A DNA stretch of 64,000 bases from contig CAUQNX010000012.1 of the NCBI GenBank assembly GCA_963519845.1, positions 73,230 through 137,229 of the forward strand, in the 5' to 3' direction. Both the position numbers and the translations under genes were made by a program. Source of the DNA: Moellerella sp963519845 (GTDB taxonomy: Bacteria > Pseudomonadota > Gammaproteobacteria > Enterobacterales > Enterobacteriaceae). Shown in pieces: positions 29,684 through 38,579 of the stretch. The stretch's first letter is position 1; the number at the start of each line of letters is the position of its first letter. The notes under the pieces are model-generated. The model worked only from the letters and a program-made list of their open reading frames with translations. It was not told the origin of the DNA and searched no databases.

Positions 29684-30205
29684 ATGAATTGGAATCTAAC
29701 TCGAATGCAGTATATGGCGGATTTTTTTATTGTCCCCGTTCTGGCTTTAATTGCTTTAGTTATTTCGTTAAATCGCGGTGATGTATCTCTTATCTGGTTG
29801 CTCTATCTAATATGTGGTTGGCTACTGTGGACATTAATGGAATATATCATTCATCGTTTAGGATTCCATGTTTGGTATAAACGAGATCATGCTCGACACC
29901 ATGTCAAACCACTTGAATTAATCGGTGTTACTCCTCTAGTGAGTTCCCTTTCTTTAATATTAATTTGGGCGATTTGTTCGCTTATTACAACGAGTATGCT
30001 TATAGGTGGAGTGGTATTTGTTGGTTTCTGTGCTGGATACTACAGTTATTTTACCATTCACTATCTAATACACCACTCTAATGGCGCTCTGCTGGCCCCA
30101 TTACGTCGCCACCATGAATTACATCATAGAAACCCTCATGTTAACTATGGCGTTTCACTTATGTTTTGGGATCGTCTATTTAGAACAATGAAAAAACCTA
30201 ATTAA
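29684..30205 (+). CDS. Fatty acid hydroxylase / sterol desaturase superfamily membrane protein
   Basis: 173 residues from the ATG at 29684 (MNWNLTRMQY), with AAAAGG ~10 nt upstream; a TTG at 29675 is a weaker option. Four hydrophobic segments and the di-iron histidine clusters of the superfamily: HRLGFH, HARHH, and HHELHH near the C-terminus, with a further HYLIHH. It should hydroxylate or desaturate a lipid in the inner membrane; the substrate is unknown. The gene is alone, ahead of a glycosyltransferase gene. Confidence 0.85.
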   Translation: MNWNLTRMQYMADFFIVPVLALIALVISLNRGDVSLIWLLYLICGWLLWTLMEYIIHRLGFHVWYKRDHARHHVKPLELIGVTPLVSSLSLILIWAICSLITTSMLIGGVVFVGFCAGYYSYFTIHYLIHHSNGALLAPLRRHHELHHRNPHVNYGVSLMFWDRLFRTMKKPN

Positions 30206-30556
30206 TTCCCTATTCTTAATTAGATAAAACTGTGTTTTGCTTTACAATAAACACAGTTCAATTTTACAGCGCGCAATCAATTCACCACGGCTACCATCAC
30301 AACAGCCCTGTTCTATACTAAATTCCTTATTGATAACCCAACAACCTTTAATAAAAAGTCTTAAATAAAACGATTATATATTTTATAAATTTCGTCGTTT
30401 ACAACTCTAAGTATTATTCACTCTCAATTAATTAATAGTATCTTATGTCAGTTAATGTAAAAAAAACGCTAACTGTGATTTATTTATAATAGAAAAATAA
30501 TCATTAATGATATTGTTACTCGCTAATTAAAGGATTCTAGGAACAGACAGAACAGC
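30206..30556. other. Intergenic region, nothing recognised
   Basis: 351 very AT-rich bases between the hydroxylase and glycosyltransferase genes. I see no ORF or strong hairpin; it probably holds the promoter of the latter. Confidence 0.4.
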
Positions 30557-31528
30557 GTGCAAAGCTCAACTATACTCTCAGTGATTATCCCATGTTTTAA
30601 TAATGCCGATTATGTCTATGATTGCTTAAGCTCAATCCCATTGTCATCTATGGGCTTAATTGAAATCATTGTTATTAATGATGGTTCAACCGACAACTCA
30701 GTTAATGAGATTGAACGTTATATCACTCATCATAGGGATTTTAATCTTGTTTTAATCAATCAACATAACCAAGGATTATCCGCGGCGAGAAATACAGGTT
30801 TGATACATGCTAAAGGCGAATATATCGCGTTTTTAGATGCTGATGATCTATGGGCACCATCATTATGGGATACTGTTGCGCCTATATTAAAAAATCAACA
30901 ACCCGATATGCTTATCTATAATGCGTCTCGATTTTTTGATGATGATATCAGTAACAAGTCTCTTATTAATGTGACTGGATTAAATTACGGCCTACATCAA
31001 ATAAATAGCATAAGTGATCTATCTAAAATATTTGAGACTAATTGCTGGTTTGCTTGGTCCCGTATTTATAAAAAACAGTTATTCAAAGATGAGCTTTTTC
31101 CTGTAAATAGAGAGTATGAAGATTTAGCTAAAATCCCCTTTATCACGGTTAAAGCAAAAAGCATCTTTAGCGTCCCTCTCTCATTAATGCTATATCGTTC
31201 CAGAGCCAGTAGTATAACCAATAAACCAAAGCACAAGCATATCGAAGATATTATATACGCGATGGATTGCCTCTATCATCTATATGCTAATTCTAATGAA
31301 AAAGATAAGGCGCTTAAAGAGCTGTCGAGGTTAATGCAACACGAATATAGCTTACTACGTAGTATCAATAAAAAAATAAATGGCTATTGTTATTTTAATA
31401 AACAGCAACAGCAGAGAATAAAATACATTTTATTGCCTTTTCAAAATGAATTTAAACTGAGTCTGAAATTCAAGGCTAAATTTATTGGTGTATATAGCTT
31501 TATCGCCAAACTAAAACATAGGGTCTAA
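30557..31528 (+). CDS. Family 2 glycosyltransferase
   Basis: 323 residues with a GT-A fold at the N-terminus: LSVIIPCFNNADYV, NDGSTDNS (nucleotide sugar binding) and AFLDADDLW (DxD metal site, ~96-104), and GLSAARNTGL between them. The C-terminal ~130 residues are helical and basic. The start is a GTG. Such enzymes add a sugar to surface polysaccharide or lipid carriers; donor and acceptor cannot be read from sequence. It stands alone and is not within a visible O-antigen cluster. Confidence 0.88.
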   Translation: MQSSTILSVIIPCFNNADYVYDCLSSIPLSSMGLIEIIVINDGSTDNSVNEIERYITHHRDFNLVLINQHNQGLSAARNTGLIHAKGEYIAFLDADDLWAPSLWDTVAPILKNQQPDMLIYNASRFFDDDISNKSLINVTGLNYGLHQINSISDLSKIFETNCWFAWSRIYKKQLFKDELFPVNREYEDLAKIPFITVKAKSIFSVPLSLMLYRSRASSITNKPKHKHIEDIIYAMDCLYHLYANSNEKDKALKELSRLMQHEYSLLRSINKKINGYCYFNKQQQQRIKYILLPFQNEFKLSLKFKAKFIGVYSFIAKLKHRV

Positions 31529-31634
31529 ATAAAAATAGGTTAATAGAAACGATAATATTTAATATTAACGTCTCTATTATTTTGTGATTGAGTAAAACAT
31601 AATTTAATCAAGAGAAGGCTTAGTTATAGTGATT

Positions 31635-32330
31635 TCACTCAGCCTTTTTAGCTGATTTTTTTATTAACTCTAATATATTACAAGATAATGGATTTCTATT
31701 TTCACATGCTTTAGTGAGCCATTTTTCACTTGCGATAGGATCCTTTTTGACACCATAGCCGTTCGAATAGATAGTGCTTAAATAATATTGTGAGTATCCA
31801 TGGTTTTGGCTCGCCGCTTTTTCAAACCACTCTCTCGCCAGAGTATAATCTTGAATACCGCCTGCCCCCTTGAAATATATTTCACCTAAATAAAATTGGG
31901 CTCTCGCCTCGCCGCCCTTAGCCGCTTTCTCAAATAATTTTTTTGCTTTTGTATAATCGTTTTTGGAAGTATCAGGATTACTATAAATAAAGCCCAAACT
32001 AGTGACTGCTTTTAAGTTGCCTTTTTCTGCGGATTTTTCAAACAGAGCTATTGCCATATCATCATCTTTAACCACGCCTAGCCCTCGATAATAGATATTT
32101 CCGAGCTCATATTGCGCATCACTATTACCTTGCCGCACTAATTTTTCATAAATTGGCAACACTTGCTGGTAACCTTGTTGCATATTTTCTTGAGCGATAA
32201 CTAAGTCCCCTAATAGATCATTGAGCTCTGTATCATTAGTTCTTTTTGACGCTAGCTCACTATCTTTAGCCCATAGTAAAGCCGACGATAAACTTAACAT
32301 CACAACTAATATTATGCTCAATTTTTTCAT
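31635..32330 (-). CDS. Sel1-repeat periplasmic protein
   Basis: 231 residues with a signal peptide (MKKLSIILVVMLSLSSALLWA) and four to five Sel1/TPR-like repeats of ~36 residues (for example AQYELGNIYYRGLGVVKDD, AQFYLGEIYFKGAGGIQDY). The repeats form a helical scaffold for protein binding in the periplasm. The ATG has AAAGAG upstream. It lies just behind cdh on the same strand (45-base gap), perhaps in one transcript. Partner unknown. Confidence 0.85.
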   Translation of the reverse strand: MKKLSIILVVMLSLSSALLWAKDSELASKRTNDTELNDLLGDLVIAQENMQQGYQQVLPIYEKLVRQGNSDAQYELGNIYYRGLGVVKDDDMAIALFEKSAEKGNLKAVTSLGFIYSNPDTSKNDYTKAKKLFEKAAKGGEARAQFYLGEIYFKGAGGIQDYTLAREWFEKAASQNHGYSQYYLSTIYSNGYGVKKDPIASEKWLTKACENRNPLSCNILELIKKSAKKAE

Positions 32331-32375
32331 TAGGCTCTTTCATCATATTAAATAAGATTACCTATAGCGAGGCGG

Positions 32376-33140
32376 CTATCTAGCTCCATTGCCAGCCACT
32401 GCGCACTGATAGTCCTGAATTTCGCCCGCTGAGCCTAAATTAAGATCAGTTAGCTTTAAGCGATTGGCTAATAAGATCATCTCGCCCTGTGGGCTGATTG
32501 CCAGTGCTAAACCATAATTATCGATGCTATCACCCTGCTCAACCACAAAACTTTGTAGCAAACGAAAGGGATCTTCTTTGAGCAAATCAGTTCCTGCTAA
32601 TTTTTTGGCCAGATATTGATGACCAACCAATTTTTCTGCCAGCGGCCGCCACTGTTGATCTATATTCTGGGCTTGCTCACTCAGCGTATTATGGACATCC
32701 TGACGCAGGCAGGCGATATGAATATGTAATTGATTTTGAGAGCGACCATATTTCGAATTTATTGCCAGAGAGATCCACTGATCTTTTAACGGTTTGCCCA
32801 TCTCAATAGATAGATGATTACGGTTGTTCCAAGCCTGAGAAAAATAAGACGGCGTCCGCTCAATTTGCAGTAATGGACTCTCGATACCGCTCACCTTGTC
32901 AGTCGGCATCACTAAGTCATGATAGGGGCCTTTATTGTCTTTAAACAGCACGTAGCCTTGGGGTAAATCTACTTTCAGACAAGGTGCAGGATCATCCTTC
33001 TGCTGCTGATTAGGCACACACCGCTGATTAACAATTTGCCATAGCGCATCGGGATTAGCCCGCCCGAAGAAGAACCACAAAACAACAGCCAGAACCAAAA
33101 TAATAAGTAGAATAAATAATAGTTTGAAAATCCTTTTCAT
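32376..33140 (-). CDS. cdh: CDP-diacylglycerol pyrophosphatase
   Basis: 254 residues from the third of three adjacent ATGs (33140), which has the best distance to AAAAGGG. E. coli Cdh is 251. It has an N-terminal membrane anchor (LLFILLIILVLAVVLWFFF), the Cdh N-terminal signature (NPDALWQIVNQRCVPN) and the HIT-like catalytic motif QLHIHIACL. It hydrolyses CDP-diacylglycerol to phosphatidate and CMP at the membrane. Complete and ordinary. Confidence 0.93.
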   Translation of the reverse strand: MKRIFKLLFILLIILVLAVVLWFFFGRANPDALWQIVNQRCVPNQQQKDDPAPCLKVDLPQGYVLFKDNKGPYHDLVMPTDKVSGIESPLLQIERTPSYFSQAWNNRNHLSIEMGKPLKDQWISLAINSKYGRSQNQLHIHIACLRQDVHNTLSEQAQNIDQQWRPLAEKLVGHQYLAKKLAGTDLLKEDPFRLLQSFVVEQGDSIDNYGLALAISPQGEMILLANRLKLTDLNLGSAGEIQDYQCAVAGNGAR

Positions 33141-33742
33141 CATCATGCCCTTTTCTTAACTCATACCCAGTAACAAATAGAATAGCATCCTGAGTATCAC
33201 TCTTCATTTACTTTTGTTGCACTAAAATGAATGAGCATACATAAAATTAACCAAGTAAAGATACAAATCTTAACTCCCCGTAAATCACATTATCCTCTTT
33301 CAATTGATAAAATAGATCATCAAGCGTTAGGATTATTGCATTTTTCGTTTGTAAAATATCGAGTTGAGACGTGATTTCACTTAAAAAAATCGCCTAAATA
33401 AAAATACTGCTCATTTGCAACAGACTAGCCTTGTTAATGAAAAATATAAAGTAAGCTGTGATTTCCTCCAGAGATATCATGGAGAGTTTAATATAAAGGA
33501 AAGCGCCGGATACTGAATATTATAATTATCGCCACAAATGCGCCTTAGAAAATAAAACGAAAAATCATATTCTAATCCTGTATTCACTGAGCAGTATAAG
33601 CCTTAAAGATAATCTCGATGATAATGCCGTCATAGAATGATATTTCAACATACTGACTTGCCACTGCTTTCTTCTCAGGCTAAATTAGGCCTCTATTATC
33701 GTTGCGACCATTCCCATGACAGAATAGATAAGCCAACAGAAG
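33141..33742. other. 600-base intergenic region
   Basis: AT-rich DNA between the start of cdh and the end of the LysR gene. It may contain the cdh promoter near 33150-33200. A small plus-strand ORF at its right end runs into the LysR gene antisense and I do not believe it. Confidence 0.4.
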
Positions 33743-34660
33743 TTACAGCTTTTGTTCATAAACGCACTGGTAATCCCCAGAACTCCCTAATTTCTCCTGC
33801 AAAAAAGCAAGGAAAATGGTGACTTTATTCGGTAAAAACTCTCTATTTGGATAGACAGCATAAATATGATGGAGTGGTAAATGATATTCGGGAAGCAATT
33901 GAACCAAACGACCCTCAAGGATATCTGGAGCTACAATAAATTGAGGTAATTGACAAATCCCGAGCCCTTGTAATGCGGCCTGATGCAAGGCAAGGCTGTT
34001 ATTAGCTCGAAAATTTCCCTTAGGTGTAAAACGAAAGGTTTTACCTTGACGGGAAAATGCCCATGTCTGCCCAGCCTGAAAATAACTGTATAAGAGGCAG
34101 TTATGTGTCTCAAGTTCGTTAAGATCCCTTGGAGCCCCATGCTCACTCACCCAGGCTGGAGATGCACATAATAGACTTCGGCAAGGAGACAAAGTTCTAG
34201 AAATTAAAGATGAATCCCTTAATTCCCCAATACGCACAGCCATATCAAAGCCCTCACCAATCAAATCCACTATCTTGTCATCAAAAACAATTTCAACACG
34301 CAACTGCGGCCAACACTTTAAGAACTTGGGAAGTAACTTTGTCAGATGCAAACTACCAAAAACCGTAGGGGCACTAATTCTCAGCGTACCGTAAATAGTT
34401 TCACTGTAACGGCAGAGTGCCTCCTGCCCCTCATTGATGGCTTGATTAGCTTTTTTCAGCCAAGAATAATAGAGCTCTCCGGCCTCAGTCAGTTGTAAAT
34501 AGCGAGTGGAGCGCGTTATCAATCGGACTCCGGCTTGCCCCTCCAGTGCCATTAATTTTTTGCTAACCGCTGATTTTGTCATGTGTAGATACTCGGCTGC
34601 TTTCGTCAAATTACCTTGCTCTACGATAGCGATAAAAACAGGTAACAATGAATAATCCAT
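33743..34660 (-). CDS. LysR-family transcriptional regulator
   Basis: 305 residues from ATG 34660 (MDYSLLPVFIAIVEQGNLTK). N-terminal winged helix with the LysR pattern (AAEYLHMTKSAVSKKLMALE), linker helix, and an effector-binding domain of the CrgA-like class (RISAPTVFGSLHLTKLLP, FDMAVRIGELRDSSL). It is divergent from a two-gene transporter with ~107 bases between starts, so it probably controls that pair and itself. Effector unknown. Confidence 0.93.
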   Translation of the reverse strand: MDYSLLPVFIAIVEQGNLTKAAEYLHMTKSAVSKKLMALEGQAGVRLITRSTRYLQLTEAGELYYSWLKKANQAINEGQEALCRYSETIYGTLRISAPTVFGSLHLTKLLPKFLKCWPQLRVEIVFDDKIVDLIGEGFDMAVRIGELRDSSLISRTLSPCRSLLCASPAWVSEHGAPRDLNELETHNCLLYSYFQAGQTWAFSRQGKTFRFTPKGNFRANNSLALHQAALQGLGICQLPQFIVAPDILEGRLVQLLPEYHLPLHHIYAVYPNREFLPNKVTIFLAFLQEKLGSSGDYQCVYEQKL

Positions 34661-34767
34661 ATCAATCACCACAATTGTTATTTTTTAGGAAACATACTTT
34701 TTCTTTTATATCTCTTATTTCACCTTCCAGCAATCCGTATACTTTGATTATTCTCAACAAAGAAATA

Positions 34768-35226
34768 ATGATAATGAAAAATAATATTATACTTTCAGTG
34801 ACTGCTGCTCTTTCTGGTGTGTTACTCACGCTGATGATTATGAGTAACAGTTATTTATCCACATTTACCTCTCCGTTACATGCCTCTTGGTTAACCCATG
34901 CCATAGGCAGTGTTGTCGCCTTATTGATTTGGTTTGCTAGCAGGCGACAACTGCCAAGACAAAAAGAAAATCATAAAATACCCTATTGGAGCTATCTTGG
35001 AGGAATACCTGGTGCTTTTACGGTACTGCTTGCAGCGGTCACCGTGAATAGCCAACTGTCACTCTCAGGTTCGATTGTACTGATGCTAACAGGACAAATT
35101 GTCACAGGGATGTTAATTGATCATTTGGGGTTTATGGGGCTGACTAAGCGAAGAATAACGAGGCAGGACTGCATTAGTGTGCTCTTGCTGTTTATCGGTT
35201 CCACGCTGATCATCATGGGGAAATAA
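34768..35226 (+). CDS. DMT family transporter subunit (YdcZ/DUF606)
   Basis: About 152 residues with five hydrophobic helices, starting MIMKNNIILSVTAALSG. Pattern of the YdcZ-type half-transporters (HASWLTHAIGSVVALL, GGIPGAFTVLLAA, LTGQIVTGMLIDHLG). Such proteins act as paired small subunits; the adjacent gene is the partner. A longer ORF reaches back to 34648, but the ATG at 34768 has AAAGAAA upstream and begins at the family start. Substrate unknown; possibly induced through the divergent LysR regulator. Confidence 0.85.
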   Translation: MIMKNNIILSVTAALSGVLLTLMIMSNSYLSTFTSPLHASWLTHAIGSVVALLIWFASRRQLPRQKENHKIPYWSYLGGIPGAFTVLLAAVTVNSQLSLSGSIVLMLTGQIVTGMLIDHLGFMGLTKRRITRQDCISVLLLFIGSTLIIMGK

Positions 35227-35232
35227 TTTTCA

Positions 35233-35667
35233 ATGTTACTTTTTTACATCATAATTGCACTTACTAATGGTATTTTCATCATATTTAGCCGTAGTATTAA
35301 CGGTCGTTTATCTCAGGGTAGTAATGCGTTTTATGCATCACTAATAAACCATATTGTCGGTTTTTTGTTTTTAACTGCCATTATTTTGATCACCCAACCA
35401 CAATTTTCAGTCAACTTACAGACTATCCCATTAATTGCATTTACTGGCGGCATAATAGGTGCCTGTTTTGTGGTGGTAAACAGTTATATATTACCACTAC
35501 TTGGTGCTACTCTTACGACCATTCTCGCCATAAGCGGTCAGGTTCTGTCTGGCATTATTACTGATATTATTCAGCATGGCTTACCTGAGCACTTCTATAT
35601 TCAATTAATCGGAGTCGCATTTATTCTTTCTGCGATCGGCGTTCACCACATACGAAAAACACCTTAA
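35233..35667 (+). CDS. DMT family transporter subunit (YdcZ/DUF606), partner
   Basis: 144 residues with five hydrophobic helices and the same family pattern (FYASLINHIVGFLFL, GGIIGACFVVVNSYILP, SGQVLSGIITD). It starts 6 bases after the previous stop, so the two are translated together and probably form a heterodimer in the inner membrane. Confidence 0.87.
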   Translation: MLLFYIIIALTNGIFIIFSRSINGRLSQGSNAFYASLINHIVGFLFLTAIILITQPQFSVNLQTIPLIAFTGGIIGACFVVVNSYILPLLGATLTTILAISGQVLSGIITDIIQHGLPEHFYIQLIGVAFILSAIGVHHIRKTP

Positions 35668-35906
35668 AAGAGTACTATCTAATCCTATAATTACGGGTAG
35701 ATTTAGCGCGGGCAAAAACCTGCAAGATAGAGGATGAAGTTGGGTTGGTTCAATGACATCCGATATTTCAGCCACACCTACCCGCATTGAGCTCCAGCCC
35801 ACTAGTTCTGAATAGATATCCTTCAGGGGATCACCTCAGAATAATGGCTTATTGCATACCACTCACCAACAATAAATTAATCAACCTAATACCCACACTA
35901 TCGATC

Positions 35907-36098
35907 ATGATAAATTGTCTTCGCTGTTTTCACACCGCCTATACACACAGCTCGCAACAAATCTCGCCCGAAATTAAAGAACGCTATAACCAATGTCAGA
36001 ATATTAATTGTGGTGCGACCTTTATTAGCCATGAGACGGTGACAAGATTTATTAGTCAGCCTGAGAGAATAGATCCGGTTGAACTCCATGCAAAATAG
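35907..36098 (+). CDS. ogr: Ogr/Delta-type late gene activator, left copy
   Basis: 63 residues starting MINCLRCFHTAYTHS. The zinc-binding cysteines CLRC and CQNINC match the Ogr/Delta family (C-x2-C ... C-x4-C), which bind TGT-N12-ACA sites and turn on P2 late promoters by touching RNA polymerase alpha. It is nearly the same as the copy at 63531-63722 (differences near the N-terminus: L for P, H for R). The reading frame is intact, so it could still activate the remaining late promoter of the next element. Confidence 0.82.
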   Translation: MINCLRCFHTAYTHSSQQISPEIKERYNQCQNINCGATFISHETVTRFISQPERIDPVELHAK

Positions 36099-36251
36099 AT
36101 CACAGAAAGTGGCATTTGTGATTTAGTTAAGTTTCGTGATGAACATCACATTCGGATATATTGGAAAAGCGTGAAAAAGCATACTGGTTAAATATCCAGT
36201 GTCGCCATTTCTATCGCCACTTTGCCTTTTCGATGACAGATTTTAGATGCA

Positions 36252-36278
36252 AAAAAGCCACCTTGAAGGTGGCTTTTT
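36252..36278. terminator. Terminator after left ogr copy
   Basis: AAAAAGCCACC / GGTGGCTTTTT, an 11-bp perfect stem with a 5-nt loop and T-run; the same sequence recurs at 63887-63913. Confidence 0.88.
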
Positions 36279-36317
36279 CTTTCTCTAACTCACTGATTTA
36301 ACAGTCAAGTTTTTATA

Positions 36318-36340
36318 TGGTGCCAGGGCGGGACTTGAAC
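36318..36340 (-). repeat. Left attachment-site remnant (tRNA-Leu 3' end)
   Basis: The last 23 bases of the tRNA-Leu gene at 63953 are repeated here with one C missing, in the same orientation. Sequence identity with the right side stops at 36340. This marks the att core used by the P2-like element(s). Confidence 0.8.
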
Positions 36341-36535
36341 TTCAAATCTAATTTATTGATACTTAAGAAATAAATATTAATAAAAAATAATATGACCCCC
36401 AAATAAAAGGCTTAGGTAGGATGTAAATCGATAGAAATATAATTTAGTTAATAACTTACTATCCAATAATTGGATAGTAATCATAAATAGTATAATAGCA
36501 GACAACAATTATTAACTATTATGCTTAACAACATA

Positions 36536-36679
36536 TTATAAGACTCTTTGTATCCTATCAATTTTTATAGTCGATAGTTCACATTTGAAGCCATAAGCTG
36601 CCGCCTTAGCTTCGATTGTACCTTCAGCAGCTTCCAACCCATGTGGCGTAACAGCAGACTTGGGAAAGGCAGTTAACAC
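36536..36679 (-). pseudogene. Coding remnant, 3' end of an unknown gene
   Basis: From a GTG at 36679 the frame gives 47 residues to TAA (MLTAFPKSAVTPHGLEAAEG then TIEAKAAAYGFKCELSTIK). Amino acid use is protein-like and unlike the AT-rich flanks, but there is no good start upstream. I do not recognise the family. Probably the C-terminal end of a gene cut by the rearrangements next to the left att site. Confidence 0.4.
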
Positions 36680-37050
36680 ATTGAATTTATTATGAATATT
36701 TCATATTCAATAATGATTACAGTTATAATAACCGTTATTTTATAAGCTTTTGATTGAACTGTGTTTATTTTAGTTTTGATAATGGTGTTTTGGACTTATA
36801 TTAAACTTACATGGAGGAGTATAAGCCTTCTTATAATTTATGATGCGATTCATCATAGTCACTTAGCTACTTTCTTATACAAAATAAAAGAGTGATATCG
36901 CCTACACTCCTCTATCAACTATTATTTCACGGCTAATGAAATAATAAATATCTATACTGATATTTATAAAAAAATCCGGATATGCTCTGTATCAAATGCA
37001 CTATAAGTATAGTTTGAATATTTTCGTTTTGACGTAAACGATACTTTAAC

Positions 37051-37848
37051 TTAATTACCCAATTTATATGCATAGTCTCCAACAAGAGATGAAAATAGTT
37101 CTAATATCTCTATTTTAGATCTCCCTGCCCCAGCAATTTTTACAAGTGCATCAAACTTTATTTCAATATACTTATTTGATCTCGGATTTAATAATATCCC
37201 TGATTTCCATTCCTCTATTCCATCTTCAATCGATGATGAAAAACTTAAGAGCCAGTATATTAATAGTTGCCGATAGTCCGCTGATGAAAAATTTCTACCA
37301 CTACACTTTACCTCTATCAATGTGCTGCCAATAGCGAAATCACCTTGACCATGCGCTATCCATTGATAACCAGGTATCAATGGCGACTGTATAATTTCAG
37401 CAGTGTGATTTTGACTATGAAAAAAACTTAACGATTTTACTAAATTGTTCGCTGTTTGGTTGGCGATAAACAGATCGATATCTGATAATTTTTCAGGTAG
37501 AACCGCATCGAAGTACCTAGATTGTCGATTCAAAGCTAATTTCAAGCATTCATCCCAATCAACAAGTCCACCATCGAGTATTTGCTCTGCGCGAGCATAA
37601 GCAACTTCAAATAACATAGCGGCATTTGTGGACATTTTTAGCAGTAAGCTATTTTCTACATTAGAGCAACCGGAAATAAATTGAACTTCCCTATTTAGGT
37701 GGGAAACTATTGCTGGCAGCAGTTGAGGGAATAATAAATCGCATATGCCGGGAATATCTCTATTTTCCATCATCCCCAAATTTAAATGATGCAAGCCATA
37801 GCATTCTTTGAACTTCAGGTTTGAAGTTTGGCCATTTATTTCTAGCAT
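37051..37848 (-). CDS. PD-(D/E)XK nuclease-like protein, possibly 5'-damaged
   Basis: 265 residues. Near residues 170-195 it has a nuclease-like signature: GDFAIGSTLIEVKCSGRNF (D ... ExK), followed by YRQLLIYWLL, the pattern of PD-(D/E)XK restriction-like folds. The N-terminal part is helical and unrecognised. Just upstream, another frame (77 residues, 37760-37993, with CLECIRNWQDRPSFIHARNK) is also protein-like and overlaps the start, which suggests one longer gene broken by a frameshift near 37800-37850. No strong ribosome site for either start. It may be a defence or phage exclusion nuclease; that is inferred from fold and context only. Confidence 0.55.
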   Translation of the reverse strand: MLEINGQTSNLKFKECYGLHHLNLGMMENRDIPGICDLLFPQLLPAIVSHLNREVQFISGCSNVENSLLLKMSTNAAMLFEVAYARAEQILDGGLVDWDECLKLALNRQSRYFDAVLPEKLSDIDLFIANQTANNLVKSLSFFHSQNHTAEIIQSPLIPGYQWIAHGQGDFAIGSTLIEVKCSGRNFSSADYRQLLIYWLLSFSSSIEDGIEEWKSGILLNPRSNKYIEIKFDALVKIAGAGRSKIEILELFSSLVGDYAYKLGN

Positions 37849-37993
37849 GGATAAAAGAGGGTCTATCTTGCCAATTTCTGATACATTCTAAACATGCTCT
37901 CTTGATAATAAGTCTAGTTGGTCTGATGCAGAATACAAGTCTTACTTGATACAAATAATTAAGGTGGCCGTAAGTAATACGTTTATTAAACAT
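37760..37993 (-). pseudogene. Probable 5' part of the nuclease-like gene in another frame
   Basis: 77 residues that begin at an ATG without a clear ribosome site and overlap the first ~30 codons of the nuclease-like gene. The stretch YLYQVRLVFCIRPTRLI ... CLECIRNWQDRPSF looks like real protein with paired cysteines. Best explained as the true N-terminus joined to the downstream frame by a +1/-1 shift. It could also be a chance ORF. Confidence 0.35.
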
Positions 37994-38016
37994 GGCTATA
38001 ATGCAGAAAAAAACAT

Positions 38017-38256
38017 ATGACTTATATAAGTAATGTGTTCAATACTGTAAGTAGTAAAATAATATCTATTTCTGATGATAGTTCATGTGAAGAAAAATTT
38101 GCATTATTTATTTACAATGTAATTCACCCTAATATTCACCCTGTTTTATTTCCTGATTTCATTTTTAAATTAGCGACTGATTTTGCTTCTGGACATTTTT
38201 TGAATATCAATATTATTAATGAACATTTAGATTTTTTCTACCGTGGGAAATGTTAA
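38017..38256 (+). CDS. Small hypothetical protein (79 aa)
   Basis: Not recognised. The 79 residues (MTYISNVFNTVSSKIISISD ...) are divergent from the nuclease-like gene with 23 bases between the starts. Composition is AT-driven (Ile, Phe, Asn), no membrane segment or motif. No clear Shine-Dalgarno sequence. Could be a partner of the nuclease or chance. Confidence 0.32.
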   Translation: MTYISNVFNTVSSKIISISDDSSCEEKFALFIYNVIHPNIHPVLFPDFIFKLATDFASGHFLNINIINEHLDFFYRGKC

Positions 38257-38362
38257 ACCATAGCAATGATTATTACTTAGTTAATATTACTCAATAATGT
38301 ATACCCTAGATGATGTGTCTACTAATAATATGATTGAACTATATCGTTAAAAACAGAATTTG

Positions 38363-38439
38363 AAATAATAGCCGAAAATAATCTCTTATCTTTGGCTATC
38401 TACTATTTTTTTATTCTTATTCTTTTTTAATAAATACGC
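38363..38439. repeat. Terminator-containing direct repeat, copy 1
   Basis: About 77 bases, ~85-90% identical by eye to 51207-51285. It contains an AGCCGAA ... TTTGGCT hairpin followed by CTATTTTTTTA. In both places the repeat touches the edge of a GC-rich foreign segment (rlmF here, a capsid fragment at the other). Confidence 0.65.
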
Positions 38440-38462
38440 ATCTATCTTCCCTTGCCCCCTTC

Positions 38463-38488
38463 CTGCATCTTGAATGACGTTGGGTATA
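38463..38488 (-). repeat. Left inverted repeat flanking rlmF
   Basis: Reverse complement of 39761-39786 with one mismatch in 26 bases (core ACCCAACGTCATTCAAG). Similar short repeats are scattered in Serratia- and Photorhabdus-type genomes (family knowledge). Confidence 0.75.
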
Positions 38489-38579
38489 AAGGACAGGGCA
38501 TTCCGGCATAAACTCTGAATGTAGGCTTAATACGCTTTCATCCCGAGCTGTTAGCTGTAACTTGAAAGCTATAGTGTAT

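Larger units (their letters stand above)
35846..36340 (+). mobile_element. Relic of the right end of a P2-like prophage (left copy)
   Basis: Direct repeat of the right border of the prophage at 63.3-64.0 kb. 35846-35886 matches 63332-63372 (3' part of the 61-residue ORF); then ~125 bases are missing, and ~35889-36340 matches ~63499-63977: ogr, its downstream sequence, a terminator, and the tRNA-Leu 3' end. It ends inside tRNA sequence at 36340, after which the DNA is unrelated. This is what remains of one P2-like element in tandem with the next. Confidence 0.8.
38257..38579. other. Spacer with terminator-containing repeat and inverted repeat
   Basis: AT-rich up to ~38440, where a sharp rise in GC begins. 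It holds the direct repeat 38363-38439 (see 51207-51285) and the left inverted repeat 38463-38488 that flanks rlmF. Confidence 0.6.

Noticed and set aside
33637..33822. 61-residue ORF ahead of the LysR gene end
   Set aside because: Overlaps the LysR 3' end antisense and has no supporting signal.
35605..35802. 65-residue minus-strand ORF near the left prophage relic
   Set aside because: Overlaps the transporter gene end; no start signal; could be a relic but no family resemblance.
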